Assembly: GCA_025964675.1 (NCBI GenBank)
Contig: JAOPYI010000138.1
Location: forward strand, 1-41,205
Source: Sphaerisporangium sp.
GTDB lineage: Bacteria; Actinomycetota; Actinomycetes; Streptosporangiales; Streptosporangiaceae
DNA: 41,205 nt
Reading direction: 5' to 3'
Below the pieces are notes generated by a model that was given only the letters and a program-made list of their open reading frames with translations, was not told where the DNA came from and ran no database searches. Position 1 is the first letter of the stretch. The number at the start of each line of letters is the position of its first letter. Both the position numbers and the translations under genes were made by a program. This document shows, in pieces, positions 30,494 through 38,889 of the stretch.

Positions 30494-30499
30494 TAGGTT
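30494..30499 (+). promoter_or_regulatory. -10 box of the lipid kinase gene (leaderless start)
   Basis: TAGGTT, preceded by TA, is followed by 6 nt and GTG 30506. No ribosome binding site precedes the start. Confidence 0.45.
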
Positions 30500-30505
30500 C
30501 CGGCT

Positions 30506-31393
30506 GTGGCTGGTGAGCTGGTAGTCCTCGTGAACCCCGCGGCCCGTGGTGGCCGCACCCTGCGCCTGCTGGACCCCGTCGTTCGCCGCCTTCAGGCCGG
30601 TGGACGGCCGGTGTCGGTGATCGTTGGGACCTCCGCCCAGGACGCCCTCGAACGCGCGTGCACGGCAGTCGCCGAGGGCCCCGAGGCCCTGGTCGCCTTC
30701 GGCGGCGACGGCCTGGTGCACTTGGCGGTCCAGGCGGTCGCCCGGACCGACGTGCCCCTCGGGATCATCCCGGCCGGCACGGGGAACGACATCGCCGACG
30801 CCCTCGGCATCCCGAAGGGGGATCCGCTGGCCGCCGCCGGCATCGTGGCCGCCGGCAAGACCCGGGTGGTGGACGCCGCCAGGATCGGCGAGGACGAGTG
30901 GTTCGCGGGAGTGGTGGCCTGCGGTTTCGACTCCAAGGTGAACGAGCGGGCGAACCTCCTGACACGCCCACAGGGGACGGCGAAGTACCTGCTCGCGATG
31001 GTCCAGGAGCTGCGCTCCTTCGTCCCCATCCCGTTCACGATCACCGTCGACGACGAGGTGATCGAGCAGGAGGCCATGATGGTGGCCGTCGGCAACACCC
31101 GTTCCTACGGCGCCGGCATGCGGGTCTGCCCCGACGCCGTGCCGGACGACGGGCTCCTCGACGTGCTGGTGGTCGGCCCGATGCCCAAGGCCGCCTTCCT
31201 GCGGGTCTTTCCTCGCGTCTACCGGGGCACGCACCTCGGCCACCCCGCTGTCATGGTCCGCAGGGCCCGCCGGGTCACGCTGGACGCGCCGGGCATCGTC
31301 GCCTACGCCGACGGCGAGCGCGTCGGCCCCCTCCCCCTGACCTGCGCCGTCGAGCCCGGCGCCCTCCGCGTCCTCGCCCCAGCCGCGTCCTGA
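30506..31393 (+). CDS. Diacylglycerol kinase family lipid kinase
   Basis: This is a cytoplasmic, membrane-associated kinase of the DagK/YegS/LCB5 family, expected to phosphorylate diacylglycerol or a related lipid with ATP for phospholipid and lipid recycling. The protein has 295 residues. N-terminal catalytic domain: VVLVNPAARGGRTLRLLDPV, the nucleotide-binding LVAFGGDGLVHLAVQAVA, and PLGIIPAGTGNDIADALGIP. C-terminal beta-sandwich: FAGVVACGFDSKVNERAN, VGNTRSYGAGMRVCPDAVPD, DGLLDVLVVGP, and YADGERVGPLP. All family motifs are present. GTG 30506 lies just after a -10 box. The helicase gene follows with its own promoter. The true lipid substrate is not decided by sequence. Confidence 0.92.
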   Translation: MAGELVVLVNPAARGGRTLRLLDPVVRRLQAGGRPVSVIVGTSAQDALERACTAVAEGPEALVAFGGDGLVHLAVQAVARTDVPLGIIPAGTGNDIADALGIPKGDPLAAAGIVAAGKTRVVDAARIGEDEWFAGVVACGFDSKVNERANLLTRPQGTAKYLLAMVQELRSFVPIPFTITVDDEVIEQEAMMVAVGNTRSYGAGMRVCPDAVPDDGLLDVLVVGPMPKAAFLRVFPRVYRGTHLGHPAVMVRRARRVTLDAPGIVAYADGERVGPLPLTCAVEPGALRVLAPAAS

Positions 31394-31471
31394 TCGGGAC
31401 CGTCCACGCGCGCGGCCGGTCCCCGCGCGGAAAGGGCGGTGGAGCCGACAGGACCGGAATTCGGTTATCGG

Positions 31472-31477
31472 TAGGCT
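31472..31477 (+). promoter_or_regulatory. -10 box of helY (leaderless start)
   Basis: TAGGCT is followed by 7 nt and ATG 31485; no ribosome binding site is visible. It fits the repeated spacing seen before other genes in the window. Confidence 0.5.
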
Positions 31478-31484
31478 GAAGTGC

Positions 31485-34235
31485 ATGACGACGCCTGCGG
31501 AACGCTATGCCGCCTTCCGTGAGAAGCATGCCGACAGCGGGCCGGCGCTCACCTCCTTCCGCGGCCTGTACGACTTCGAGCTCGACGAGTTCCAGCTGGA
31601 CGCCTGCCGAGCGCTGGAGGCGGGCGACGGCGTGCTGGTGGCGGCCCCCACCGGTTCCGGCAAGACCGTCGTGGGGGAGTTCGCCGTGCACCTCGCCCTC
31701 GAGCAGGGCAGCAAGTGCTTCTACACCACGCCGATCAAGGCGCTGTCCAACCAGAAGTACAACGATCTCTCACGCCGCTACGGAGCCAAGAACGTCGGGC
31801 TGCTCACCGGCGACAACAGCGTCAACGGTGACGCGCCCATCGTGGTCATGACCACCGAGGTCCTGCGCAACATGCTGTACGCCGGCTCCACGACGCTCGC
31901 CGGGCTGAGCCACGTGGTGATGGACGAGGTGCACTACCTCGCCGACCGCTTCCGCGGCGCCGTGTGGGAAGAGGTGATCATCCACCTCCCCGAGTCCGTG
32001 CGGGTCGTCGCCCTGTCCGCGACGGTCAGCAACGCCGAGGAGTTCGGTGAGTGGCTCGGCGAGGTGCGCGGCGACACCACGGTGATCGTCGACGAGCACC
32101 GGCCCATCCCCCTGTGGCAGCACATGCTGGTCGGCGACAAGCTGTACGACCTGTTCGTCGACGAGGACAACCGGCCCCGCATCAACCCGGGCCTCATGCG
32201 GATCTCCCGGGACGAGCAGCGCCTGGCCCAGGCGCGCGGCAGGCGCGGCTACTCGAGGCCGCGACGCTCCGCCAACGCCGTCAGCCGCTCCGACGCCATC
32301 GAGAAGCTGGACTCCGAGGGCCTGCTGCCGGCGATCACCTTCATCTTCTCGCGGGCCGGCTGTGACGCGGCCGTCCTGCAGTGCCTGCACGCCGGCATCC
32401 GGCTCACCAGCGACAGCGACCGCCACGAGATCCGGCAGATCGTCGACGAGCGCACCGCGCACCTGCCCGACGAGGATCTCTCGGTGCTGGGCTACCTCGA
32501 GTGGCGCGACTGCCTGGAGCGGGGCCTGGCCGCCCACCACGCCGGCATGCTCCCGGCCTTCAAGGAGGTCGTCGAGGAGCTGTTCACCCGGGGCCTGGTG
32601 AAGGCCGTGTTCGCCACCGAGACGCTCGCGCTCGGCATCAACATGCCCGCGAGGTCCGTCGTCATCGAGAAGCTCGACAAGTGGAACGGCGAGACCCACG
32701 CCGACCTCACCCCCGGGGAGTACACCCAGCTCACCGGGCGGGCCGGGCGGCGCGGCATCGACGTCGAGGGGCACGCCGTGGTGGCCTGGCAGCCCGGCAT
32801 GGACCCGGTCGCGGTCGCCGGCCTGGCGAGCACCCGCACCTACCCACTGCGCTCCAGCTTCCGCCCGTCGTACAACATGGCGGTCAACCTGGTCGGCCAG
32901 GTCGGCAGGGAGCGTGCCCGCACCCTGCTCGAAGCCTCGTTCGCCCAGTTCCAGGCCGACCGGGCGGTGGTCGGCATCGCCAAGCAGGTGCGGCGGGCCG
33001 AGGAGGCCCTCGACGGCTACTCCGAGGCGATGACCTGCCACCTCGGGGACTTCCAGGAGTACGCCCGGATGCGCAGGGAGCTGTCCGACCGGGAGGCCGA
33101 CCTGTCGCGCCAGCGCGGTACGGCCCGGCGGGCGCAGGCCGTGCGCTCCCTGGAGGCGCTGAAGCCCGGCGACGTCATCCGTGTGCCCGGCGGCAGGCGA
33201 GCGGGCCTCGCGGTCATCATCGATCCCGGCCTGACCATGCGCACCGAGGGTCCGTCGCCGCTGGTGCTCACCATCGGCAAGCAGGTCAAGCGGCTCTCGG
33301 CGGCCGACTTCCCCGTGCCGGTGGAGCCGGTGGAGCACCTGCGCATCCCGAAGGGGTTCAACCCCCGGGCACCGAAGGACCGCGCCAACCTCGTCGCCAC
33401 CCTGCATGCCAAGATCGGCGATCGTGACCTCGGCCGCCCCGTCCGCGTCCGCGACCACGACACCGACAGCATGCTGGCCCGTGACGCCACTCCCGGCACT
33501 CCCGAGTGGGAGATCGCCGAGCTGCGCCGGCAGCTGCGCGCTCACCCCTGCCACGGCTGCGACCAGCGAGAGGACCACGCCCGCTGGGCCGAGCGCTACT
33601 ACAAGCTGCTCCGTGAGACCGAGGGGCTCCGGCGGCGGGTGGAGAGCAGGTCCCACGTGATCGCGCGCACCTTCGACCGGGTCTGCGGGGTCCTCGACCA
33701 GCTCGGCTACCTGGAGGGGGAGACCGTCACGCCCCAGGGACGCCGGCTCGCCCAGCTCTACACCGAGCTCGACCTGCTCACCTCCGAGTGCCTGCGCGCC
33801 GGCATCTGGGAGGAGCTCGACCCGGCCGAGCTGGCCGCCTGCGTGTCGTCGCTGGTGTTCGAGTCGCGGCAGGCCGACGACGCCAGGCAGCCGAAGATCC
33901 CCGCGGGAGGCGCCAAGGAGGCCCTGGCGGCGTCGGTGCGGATCTTCGCCGAGCTGGAGGACACCGAGCGCGACCACGGCCTGTCGTTCATCAGAGAGCC
34001 GGACTTCGGGTTCGCCTGGGCGGCCTTCCGCTGGGCCAGGGGGCACAGCCTCGACGCCGTGCTCACCGACGGCGACCTGGCGGCGGGGGACTTCGTGCGG
34101 TGGGTCAAGCAACTGCTCGACCTGCTCGACCAGGTGGGCAAGGCGGCGCCACAGGGCAGCAAGGTCAAGCAGAACGCCCCCAAGGCCATCGACGCGCTGC
34201 GCCGGGGCGTCGTCGCCTACTCCTCCGTCGCCTGA
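31485..34235 (+). CDS. helY: DEAD/DEAH-box RNA helicase of the Ski2/HelY family
   Basis: This is a 916-residue superfamily 2 helicase related to Mycobacterium HelY and eukaryotic Ski2/Mtr4, proteins that unwind RNA for decay or processing. Helicase core: Walker A APTGSGKT (Lys60), TTPIKALSNQKYNDL, motif II DEVH (147-150), SAT in VVALSATVSNAEEF, and the C-terminal core with HHAGMLPAFKEVVEELF, FATETLALGINMPAR and QLTGRAGRRGIDVEGHA (motif VI). After a middle beta-rich region, CHGCDQREDH and the DSHCT domain close the protein (ELAACVSSLVFESRQADDAR, GHSLDAVLTDGDLAAGDFVR). It is converged on by an RNB-type ribonuclease gene, a functionally fitting neighbour. The position downstream of tatC is conserved in actinobacteria. 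Confidence 0.94.
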   Translation: MTTPAERYAAFREKHADSGPALTSFRGLYDFELDEFQLDACRALEAGDGVLVAAPTGSGKTVVGEFAVHLALEQGSKCFYTTPIKALSNQKYNDLSRRYGAKNVGLLTGDNSVNGDAPIVVMTTEVLRNMLYAGSTTLAGLSHVVMDEVHYLADRFRGAVWEEVIIHLPESVRVVALSATVSNAEEFGEWLGEVRGDTTVIVDEHRPIPLWQHMLVGDKLYDLFVDEDNRPRINPGLMRISRDEQRLAQARGRRGYSRPRRSANAVSRSDAIEKLDSEGLLPAITFIFSRAGCDAAVLQCLHAGIRLTSDSDRHEIRQIVDERTAHLPDEDLSVLGYLEWRDCLERGLAAHHAGMLPAFKEVVEELFTRGLVKAVFATETLALGINMPARSVVIEKLDKWNGETHADLTPGEYTQLTGRAGRRGIDVEGHAVVAWQPGMDPVAVAGLASTRTYPLRSSFRPSYNMAVNLVGQVGRERARTLLEASFAQFQADRAVVGIAKQVRRAEEALDGYSEAMTCHLGDFQEYARMRRELSDREADLSRQRGTARRAQAVRSLEALKPGDVIRVPGGRRAGLAVIIDPGLTMRTEGPSPLVLTIGKQVKRLSAADFPVPVEPVEHLRIPKGFNPRAPKDRANLVATLHAKIGDRDLGRPVRVRDHDTDSMLARDATPGTPEWEIAELRRQLRAHPCHGCDQREDHARWAERYYKLLRETEGLRRRVESRSHVIARTFDRVCGVLDQLGYLEGETVTPQGRRLAQLYTELDLLTSECLRAGIWEELDPAELAACVSSLVFESRQADDARQPKIPAGGAKEALAASVRIFAELEDTERDHGLSFIREPDFGFAWAAFRWARGHSLDAVLTDGDLAAGDFVRWVKQLLDLLDQVGKAAPQGSKVKQNAPKAIDALRRGVVAYSSVA

Positions 34236-34251
34236 GCCACCGCCCTCCCGC

Positions 34252-34267
34252 GCGTCCCCGTGGACGC
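34252..34267. terminator. Small hairpin between converging helY and ribonuclease genes
   Basis: GCGTCC and GGACGC form a 6-bp stem with a 4-nt loop (CCGT) in the 57-nt gap between the two converging stops. It lacks a T-run on either side. It may act as a weak bidirectional terminator. Confidence 0.35.
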
Positions 34268-34292
34268 CCGGGACGGCGCGTACGGGCGCGGG

Positions 34293-35714
34293 TCAGGCGA
34301 GCGTGAAGCGCACCTCTCTGGTGAGAAGGTCGGCGCGGGTCAGCCGCACCTGCACCTTCTCGCCGAGGGGCAGCCCGTCGCCGTCACAGCGGGCGACGAC
34401 GGCGGGTTCGGCGACCTGCACGAGGCCCCCTGGCTTACCCTCCTCGACGTCCACCACGACGGCGTCGAAGGTCTGCCCGACGCGGTCCCTCAGGACGAAC
34501 GCCTCGACCAGATCGACGCAGGCCCGCTCGACGGCGGCGGTCCTGCGCCCGGTGCCCGCCATGAGCGCGGGCAGCGCTTCCAGGGCCTCCTGGACCGGCT
34601 CCGGCACCGGCACGCCCTCTGCGACCGCCAGGCACACCTCGGTGCCGTAGCGGTCGACCAGGCGGCGCAGGGGAGCGGTCACGTGGGCGTACGGCGCGGC
34701 GACGGCGGCGTGGGTGGCGTCCCTCGGCGGCTCGCCGTTGAAAGCGGTGTACCCGGCGCCGCGCAGCAGGACGGTCGACTCCTGGAGGAACGCCGCGTTG
34801 CCGGGGATCTTGGGGTCGAGGCTCCCCACGACCTCGCCGAAGGAGGCCCCGTCCGGCCAGGACACGCCGAGCGCCGCGGCCATCCTGCGGACCCGCGCCA
34901 CCGTCTCCTGCGGCGCGGGCGGCAGCGTCCGCAGGACGCCCATCTCGGCGTCCAGCATCATCGCGGCGGCGGCCATGCCCGTCATCAGGGAGATCTGCGC
35001 GTTCCACGCCTCGGCGGGCAGCGGCGTGCGGAACTCCACGCGGTAACCGTCTCCGTGCGGGACGACCTCCTGCTCGGGCGTGGGCAGCGACACCCCGCCG
35101 CGCGCCCGCTCCAGATCGAGGCGGAGCCTGCCGAGGACGGGCAGCAGCCGTAGCGTGCCGTCGGCGGTGCCGGTGTCGACGGCCGCCTGCACGTAGTCGT
35201 AGTCGAGCCTCTCGCGGCTGCGTACCAGCGCCCTGGTGACGTCGGCTCCTATGGTCTGGCCGTCGGAGTCGAGGTCGAGGCACCACAGCGCCGCGGGCCG
35301 GACGACGCCGGGCAGCAGGCTCGCCGCCCCCTCCGACAGCACCGCGGGGTGCAGCGGGACGCGGGCGTCCGGCATGTAGACCGTCTCACCGCGCTTCCTC
35401 GCCTCGCCGTCGATGGCGCCCCCCGGCCGTACGAACCAGGCGACGTCGGCGATGGCGTACCACACGCGGTAGCCGCGCGGCCGCTCCTCGATGCACAGCG
35501 CCTGGTCGAGGTCCATGGACCCGCGGGGGTCGACGGTCAGCAGCGGCAGGTCGGTGCGGTCGGGCAGGGAGGGCTGGGGAGCCGCGGCCACCCGGCCGGC
35601 CTCCTCAAGCGCCGGCCCGGGGAACTCCCCGGGAAGCTCCAGCTCGCCGCGGATACGCTCGAAACCCTCGGCGAGCCGCGGCGCGTCGGACACATGGATC
35701 GTTTTGGGGCGCAC
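34293..35714 (-). CDS. RNB-domain ribonuclease (RNase II family)
   Basis: This is a predicted 3'-5' exoribonuclease of the RNase II/R superfamily, with 473 residues. It is shorter than RNase R and lacks the N-terminal cold-shock domains. The catalytic RNB motif is TVDPRGSMDLDQAL at residues 60-73: Asp62, Asp68 and Asp70 match RNase II Asp201, Asp207 and Asp209, while the position of Asp210 is Gln71, as I recall is usual for this short actinobacterial group. Further RNB motifs are YAIADVAWFVRPGGAID, GETVYMPDARVPLHPAVLSE and AAPYAHVTAPLRRLVDRYGT. The C-terminal 70 residues may form an S1-like RNA-binding fold. The GTG start at 35714 follows a -10 box that overlaps the upstream exonuclease stop codon. 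It converges with the RNA helicase gene. Confidence 0.92.
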   Translation of the reverse strand: MRPKTIHVSDAPRLAEGFERIRGELELPGEFPGPALEEAGRVAAAPQPSLPDRTDLPLLTVDPRGSMDLDQALCIEERPRGYRVWYAIADVAWFVRPGGAIDGEARKRGETVYMPDARVPLHPAVLSEGAASLLPGVVRPAALWCLDLDSDGQTIGADVTRALVRSRERLDYDYVQAAVDTGTADGTLRLLPVLGRLRLDLERARGGVSLPTPEQEVVPHGDGYRVEFRTPLPAEAWNAQISLMTGMAAAAMMLDAEMGVLRTLPPAPQETVARVRRMAAALGVSWPDGASFGEVVGSLDPKIPGNAAFLQESTVLLRGAGYTAFNGEPPRDATHAAVAAPYAHVTAPLRRLVDRYGTEVCLAVAEGVPVPEPVQEALEALPALMAGTGRRTAAVERACVDLVEAFVLRDRVGQTFDAVVVDVEEGKPGGLVQVAEPAVVARCDGDGLPLGEKVQVRLTRADLLTREVRFTLA

Positions 35715-35722
35715 AACCGACG

Positions 35723-35728
35723 ATCTTA
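35723..35728 (-). promoter_or_regulatory. -10 box of the RNB ribonuclease gene
   Basis: On the minus strand TAAGAT is followed by 8 nt and GTG 35714. Its TAA is also the stop codon of the upstream exonuclease gene, so the promoter is built into that gene's end. Confidence 0.45.
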
Positions 35729-36631
35729 GGGGGCCAGGGCGGCGAGCAGGCGGCTCAAGGGGTTGTCGAGACCGTAGCGGTCGGCCAGGGCGACCAGCGT
35801 CTCCGGGTCGCGCGGCTTGGCCGGGCGGGCCAGGCTGACCTCGGGGAGCGGCGCGTCGTGGGCCACCTTCACCACGGCGGGGGCGACCGCGAGGTAGTCG
35901 CGGGCCTTGGAGATCTTGAGGCGGCTGCCGGCCGGGAACCCGTCGGTGACGCCGTCGTCGAGCGCCTTCAGCATGGCGTCGAGGGTGCCGAAGCGGGTGA
36001 TGAGGGCGGCGGCCGTCTTGTCGCCGACCCCGGCAACGCCGGGGAGCCCGTCGCTCGGGTCACCGCGCAGGGTGGCGTAGTCGGCGTAGGCGCGGCCGGG
36101 GATGCCGTACTTGGCGGACACCTCCGCCTCGTCGATCACCTGGAGGTTGCGTATTCCCTTTACTGTGTAAAGGACGCGGCACGGTTGATCGTCGTTGACG
36201 AGCTGGAAGAGGTCACGATCACCGGTGACGATCTCGACCTCCCCTGGGGAGCGAGCCGTGCAGGTGCCGATCACGTCGTCCGCTTCGTACCCCGGGACGC
36301 CGATGCGCGCGATGCCCACGGCGTCGAGCATCCGCTCGATCACCGGCACCTGGGGGGCGAGCGTGTCGGGGACCTCTTCCTGGTGGCCCGTCGCGACCCG
36401 GTGCGCCTTGTAGGAGGGGATCGCCGCGACCCTGAAGGCGGGCCGCCAGTCGGCGTCCATGCACGCGACGATCTCGTCGGGGGAGTTGCTGCGGACGAGT
36501 GTGGCGATCATGTCGATCAGCCCCCTGACGGCGTTCACCGGCATGCCGTCCGGGGCGGTCATCGACTCGGGGATCCCGTAGAACGCCCGGAAGTACAGCG
36601 ATGGGGTGTCGAGAAGCATGAGCCCTGGCAT
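35726..36631 (-). CDS. 5'-3' exonuclease (polymerase I N-terminal domain-like / FEN family)
   Basis: This is a 301-residue stand-alone flap/5' nuclease, homologous to the N-terminal exonuclease domain of DNA polymerase I. It likely trims RNA primers or 5' flaps in replication and repair. Motifs are the N-terminal MLLDTPSLYFRAFYGIPESM with the first metal Asp, DADWRPAFR and the helical-arch IPSYKAHR. The metal-binding clusters are GYEADDVIGT and VTGDRDLFQLV. The H3TH segment is LRGDPSDGLPGVAGVGDKTA. All conserved acidic residues appear present. GGGAGGA, inside the last codons of the phosphatase gene, is 8 nt before ATG 36631, so translation is coupled to the upstream gene. Confidence 0.94.
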   Translation of the reverse strand: MPGLMLLDTPSLYFRAFYGIPESMTAPDGMPVNAVRGLIDMIATLVRSNSPDEIVACMDADWRPAFRVAAIPSYKAHRVATGHQEEVPDTLAPQVPVIERMLDAVGIARIGVPGYEADDVIGTCTARSPGEVEIVTGDRDLFQLVNDDQPCRVLYTVKGIRNLQVIDEAEVSAKYGIPGRAYADYATLRGDPSDGLPGVAGVGDKTAAALITRFGTLDAMLKALDDGVTDGFPAGSRLKISKARDYLAVAPAVVKVAHDAPLPEVSLARPAKPRDPETLVALADRYGLDNPLSRLLAALAP

Positions 36632-36635
36632 GGGC

Positions 36636-37550
36636 CTATCCTCCCAGCACCGCCACGGCGAGGAGACAGGTGTCGTCCTCGGGGTTCGGGCCGCCCACCG
36701 ACTCGACCAGCCTGTCGAGCTTCTCCTCCAGGCGCGAGTCGCAGGTCAGAGTCTCGGCGGCGGCGGCCACGGTGAGGGCCAGCCCGACGTCGATGTCGCG
36801 CCCGCGCCGCTCCACCAGGCCGTCGGTGAACAGAAGGAGAAGGTCGCCCGGGCGCAGGCTGAGACGGCGCAGCTCGTACGGGAGCTCGAGGCTCGCGCCC
36901 AGCAGGACCCCCTCAGGAGGGGTGAGCTGCCGGGCCACGCCGCCCCTGACGAGGATCGGGGGCAGGTGACCGGCCTGTGCCCATGTGAAGAGGCCGGAGA
37001 CGGGCTCAAGATGGCCGACTACGGCCGTGGCCGTGCTCTCGTCCATGCGGTGGCACACCAGGCCGTTGAGCCAGCCCAGCAGCCGGTCGGCCGGCTCCCC
37101 TGTCATGCCGAGCCCAACCAGGGCGTGGCGGAGCTGTGCCATCTGGGCGATGGCCGGCAGGCCGTGGCCGGCGACGTCGCCGATGGCCAGCAGCACCCGG
37201 CCGTCGGGCAGCGTGGTCGCCTCGTACCAGTCGCCGCCCAGGCTCGAGGTCTCCGCGGGGACGTAGCGCACGGCGATGTGCACGCTCGGCAGGTGGATGG
37301 ACCCGCCGGGGTCCGGCAGGATCGCGTCCCGCAGGGCCAGGGAGACGTGCCGTTCCTCCACGGACTTCTGGCGCGCCTCATGGAGCTGCCTCCTCGACTC
37401 CGACGTGATCCGCTGTGCCTGGGCGAGCCGCGCGCGCAGCCGCAGGATCGTCTCGGTGGTCGTCAGCGGCGTGGAGCCGTGGGGGAGTGCAGACTCTCGG
37501 TCGTCCGGTGGGGGGAGGGGTGGCGGTGAGCCGCCCACTACGCCGACCAT
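36636..37550 (-). CDS. SpoIIE-type PP2C serine/threonine phosphatase
   Basis: This is a predicted cytoplasmic regulator of the SpoIIE/RsbU phosphatase family, acting on phosphorylated anti-anti-sigma factors or similar proteins. The N-terminal 100 residues contain a proline-rich stretch (SPPPLPPPDD) and a coiled coil (ETILRLRARLAQAQRITSES). The PP2C domain shows SSLGGDWYEATTLPDGRVLL, IGDVAGHGLPAIAQMAQLRH, TWAQAGHLPPILVRGG, LLLLFTDGLVERRGRDIDVG and PEDDTCLLAVAV, including the metal-binding Asp residues. No GAF, PAS or kinase domain is attached, so its input signal is unknown. ATG 37550 has GAGAGCGAG upstream and a -10 box at 37590-37585; GTG 37610 would put the start upstream of that promoter. 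Confidence 0.9.
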   Translation of the reverse strand: MVGVVGGSPPPLPPPDDRESALPHGSTPLTTTETILRLRARLAQAQRITSESRRQLHEARQKSVEERHVSLALRDAILPDPGGSIHLPSVHIAVRYVPAETSSLGGDWYEATTLPDGRVLLAIGDVAGHGLPAIAQMAQLRHALVGLGMTGEPADRLLGWLNGLVCHRMDESTATAVVGHLEPVSGLFTWAQAGHLPPILVRGGVARQLTPPEGVLLGASLELPYELRRLSLRPGDLLLLFTDGLVERRGRDIDVGLALTVAAAAETLTCDSRLEEKLDRLVESVGGPNPEDDTCLLAVAVLGG

Positions 37551-37584
37551 GTAGCAGCTCGCTCTCAAAGGGCCATGTAGTTGG

Positions 37585-37590
37585 ATATTA
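37585..37590 (-). promoter_or_regulatory. -10 box of the SpoIIE-type phosphatase operon
   Basis: On the minus strand TAATAT lies in a short AT-rich patch (TCCTTTAATATCC) and would give a leader of about 28 nt containing GAGAG before ATG 37550. The divergent gap 37551-37749 holds this promoter and the one for the M24 peptidase; I see no other feature there. Confidence 0.45.
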
Positions 37591-37736
37591 AAGGAGCGGA
37601 TCGTGACCACTCCTGTGCGAATAGTAGTCAGCTGGAGGGTCCGATGCGGAGCGTTTCCCGAGGTAGGAGGGTAAGTGTGGGCCGAAAGTCGTGGGGCGGG
37701 GTGACAGGTAGTGCGGACGGTGGGATAACGGTGGAA

Positions 37737-37742
37737 TACATT
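37737..37742 (+). promoter_or_regulatory. -10 box of the M24 peptidase gene (leaderless start)
   Basis: TACATT is followed by 7 nt and GTG 37750. There is no ribosome binding site. Confidence 0.45.
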
Positions 37743-37749
37743 GGTCGTT

Positions 37750-38865
37750 GTGACAACGACGTCCTCTGATCTCTATCCCGTGACCCGGGTGGCGGCCCTG
37801 CGTGAGGCCACCGCGGCCGCCGGCATCGACGCCCTGTTGCTGACCCCTGGCCCCGACCTGCGTTACGTCACCGGATACGACGCGCTCCCGCTGGAGCGCC
37901 TCACCTGCCTGGTGGTGCCCTCGGCCGGTGAGGCGTTCATGGTGGTGCCCAGGCTGGAGCTCCCCGCCGCCGAGCACTCGCCGGCCGCGCGCCTCGGCGT
38001 GGAGTTCCTCCCGTGGAACGAGACCGACGACCCGTACTCGCTGGTCGCGGGCAGGATCGGCCAGGTGGCCACCGTCGGGCTGGCCGACCGCATGTGGGCC
38101 ATGCAGTCGCTGCGCTTCCGCTCGGTCCTGCCGGGCGCCGAGCAGGTGCTCGCCGGGTCGGTGCTGCGCGAGCTGCGCATGCGCAAGAGCCCCGCCGAGG
38201 TCGCCGCCCTTCGCGAGGCCGGCGCGGCGATCGACGCCGTTCACGCTCAGGTGCCCGGGTTTCTCAAGGCGGGCCGCACCGAGCGCGAGGTGGGCAAGGA
38301 CATCGCCGAGGCGATCATCGCCGCCGGGCACGTCACCGTCGACTTCGTCATCGTGGGCTCCGGCCCCAACGGCGCCAGCCCCCACCATGAGCTGTCCGAC
38401 CGCGTCATCCAGGCCGGCGACCCGGTCGTCGTCGACATCGGCGGCCAGATGCCGAGCGGATACTGCTCCGACTCCACCCGCGTCTACTCGGTCGGCGAGC
38501 CCCCCGCCGACTTCGCGGCCTACTACGAGGTGCTGCGGCGCGCCCAGGACGCCGCCTGTGAGGCCGTGCGGCCCGGCGTGTCGTGCGAGTCGATCGACTC
38601 GGCCGCCAGGGAGATGATAGCCGACGCGGGGTACGGCGAGCACTTCATCCACCGCACCGGCCACGGCATCGGGCTGGAGACCCACGAGGAGCCCTACATC
38701 GTCTCCGGCAACACCGAGCCGCTCGCCCCCGGCTTCGCGTTCTCCGTCGAGCCGGGCATCTACCTGTCAGGGCGGCACGGCGCCCGCATCGAGGACATCC
38801 TGGTCTGCACCGAGACGGGCGGGGAGCGCCTCAACGACCGGCCCCGCGACCTCGTCGTGGTTTGA
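37750..38865 (+). CDS. M24-family Xaa-Pro aminopeptidase-like metallopeptidase
   Basis: This is a cytoplasmic metalloenzyme of the M24 (pita-bread) family, with 371 residues, likely to cleave Xaa-Pro peptides. The N-terminal creatinase-like domain covers about residues 1-135 (RVAALREATAAAGIDALLLT, DLRYVTGYDALPLERLTC). The catalytic domain keeps the dinuclear metal ligands: Asp in VVDIGGQMPSGYCSDSTRVY (two Asp, 11 apart), His in FIHRTGHGIGLETHEEPYI, Glu in FSVEPGIYL and Glu in GARIEDILV. The GTG start lies just after a -10 box. The acyl-CoA dehydrogenase gene follows at 24 nt, perhaps in the same transcript. A creatinase-type specificity is possible, but the family's peptidase role is more likely. 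Confidence 0.92.
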   Translation: MTTTSSDLYPVTRVAALREATAAAGIDALLLTPGPDLRYVTGYDALPLERLTCLVVPSAGEAFMVVPRLELPAAEHSPAARLGVEFLPWNETDDPYSLVAGRIGQVATVGLADRMWAMQSLRFRSVLPGAEQVLAGSVLRELRMRKSPAEVAALREAGAAIDAVHAQVPGFLKAGRTEREVGKDIAEAIIAAGHVTVDFVIVGSGPNGASPHHELSDRVIQAGDPVVVDIGGQMPSGYCSDSTRVYSVGEPPADFAAYYEVLRRAQDAACEAVRPGVSCESIDSAAREMIADAGYGEHFIHRTGHGIGLETHEEPYIVSGNTEPLAPGFAFSVEPGIYLSGRHGARIEDILVCTETGGERLNDRPRDLVVV

Positions 38866-38889
38866 CACCCTGAGACCCGGAGTGCATCG

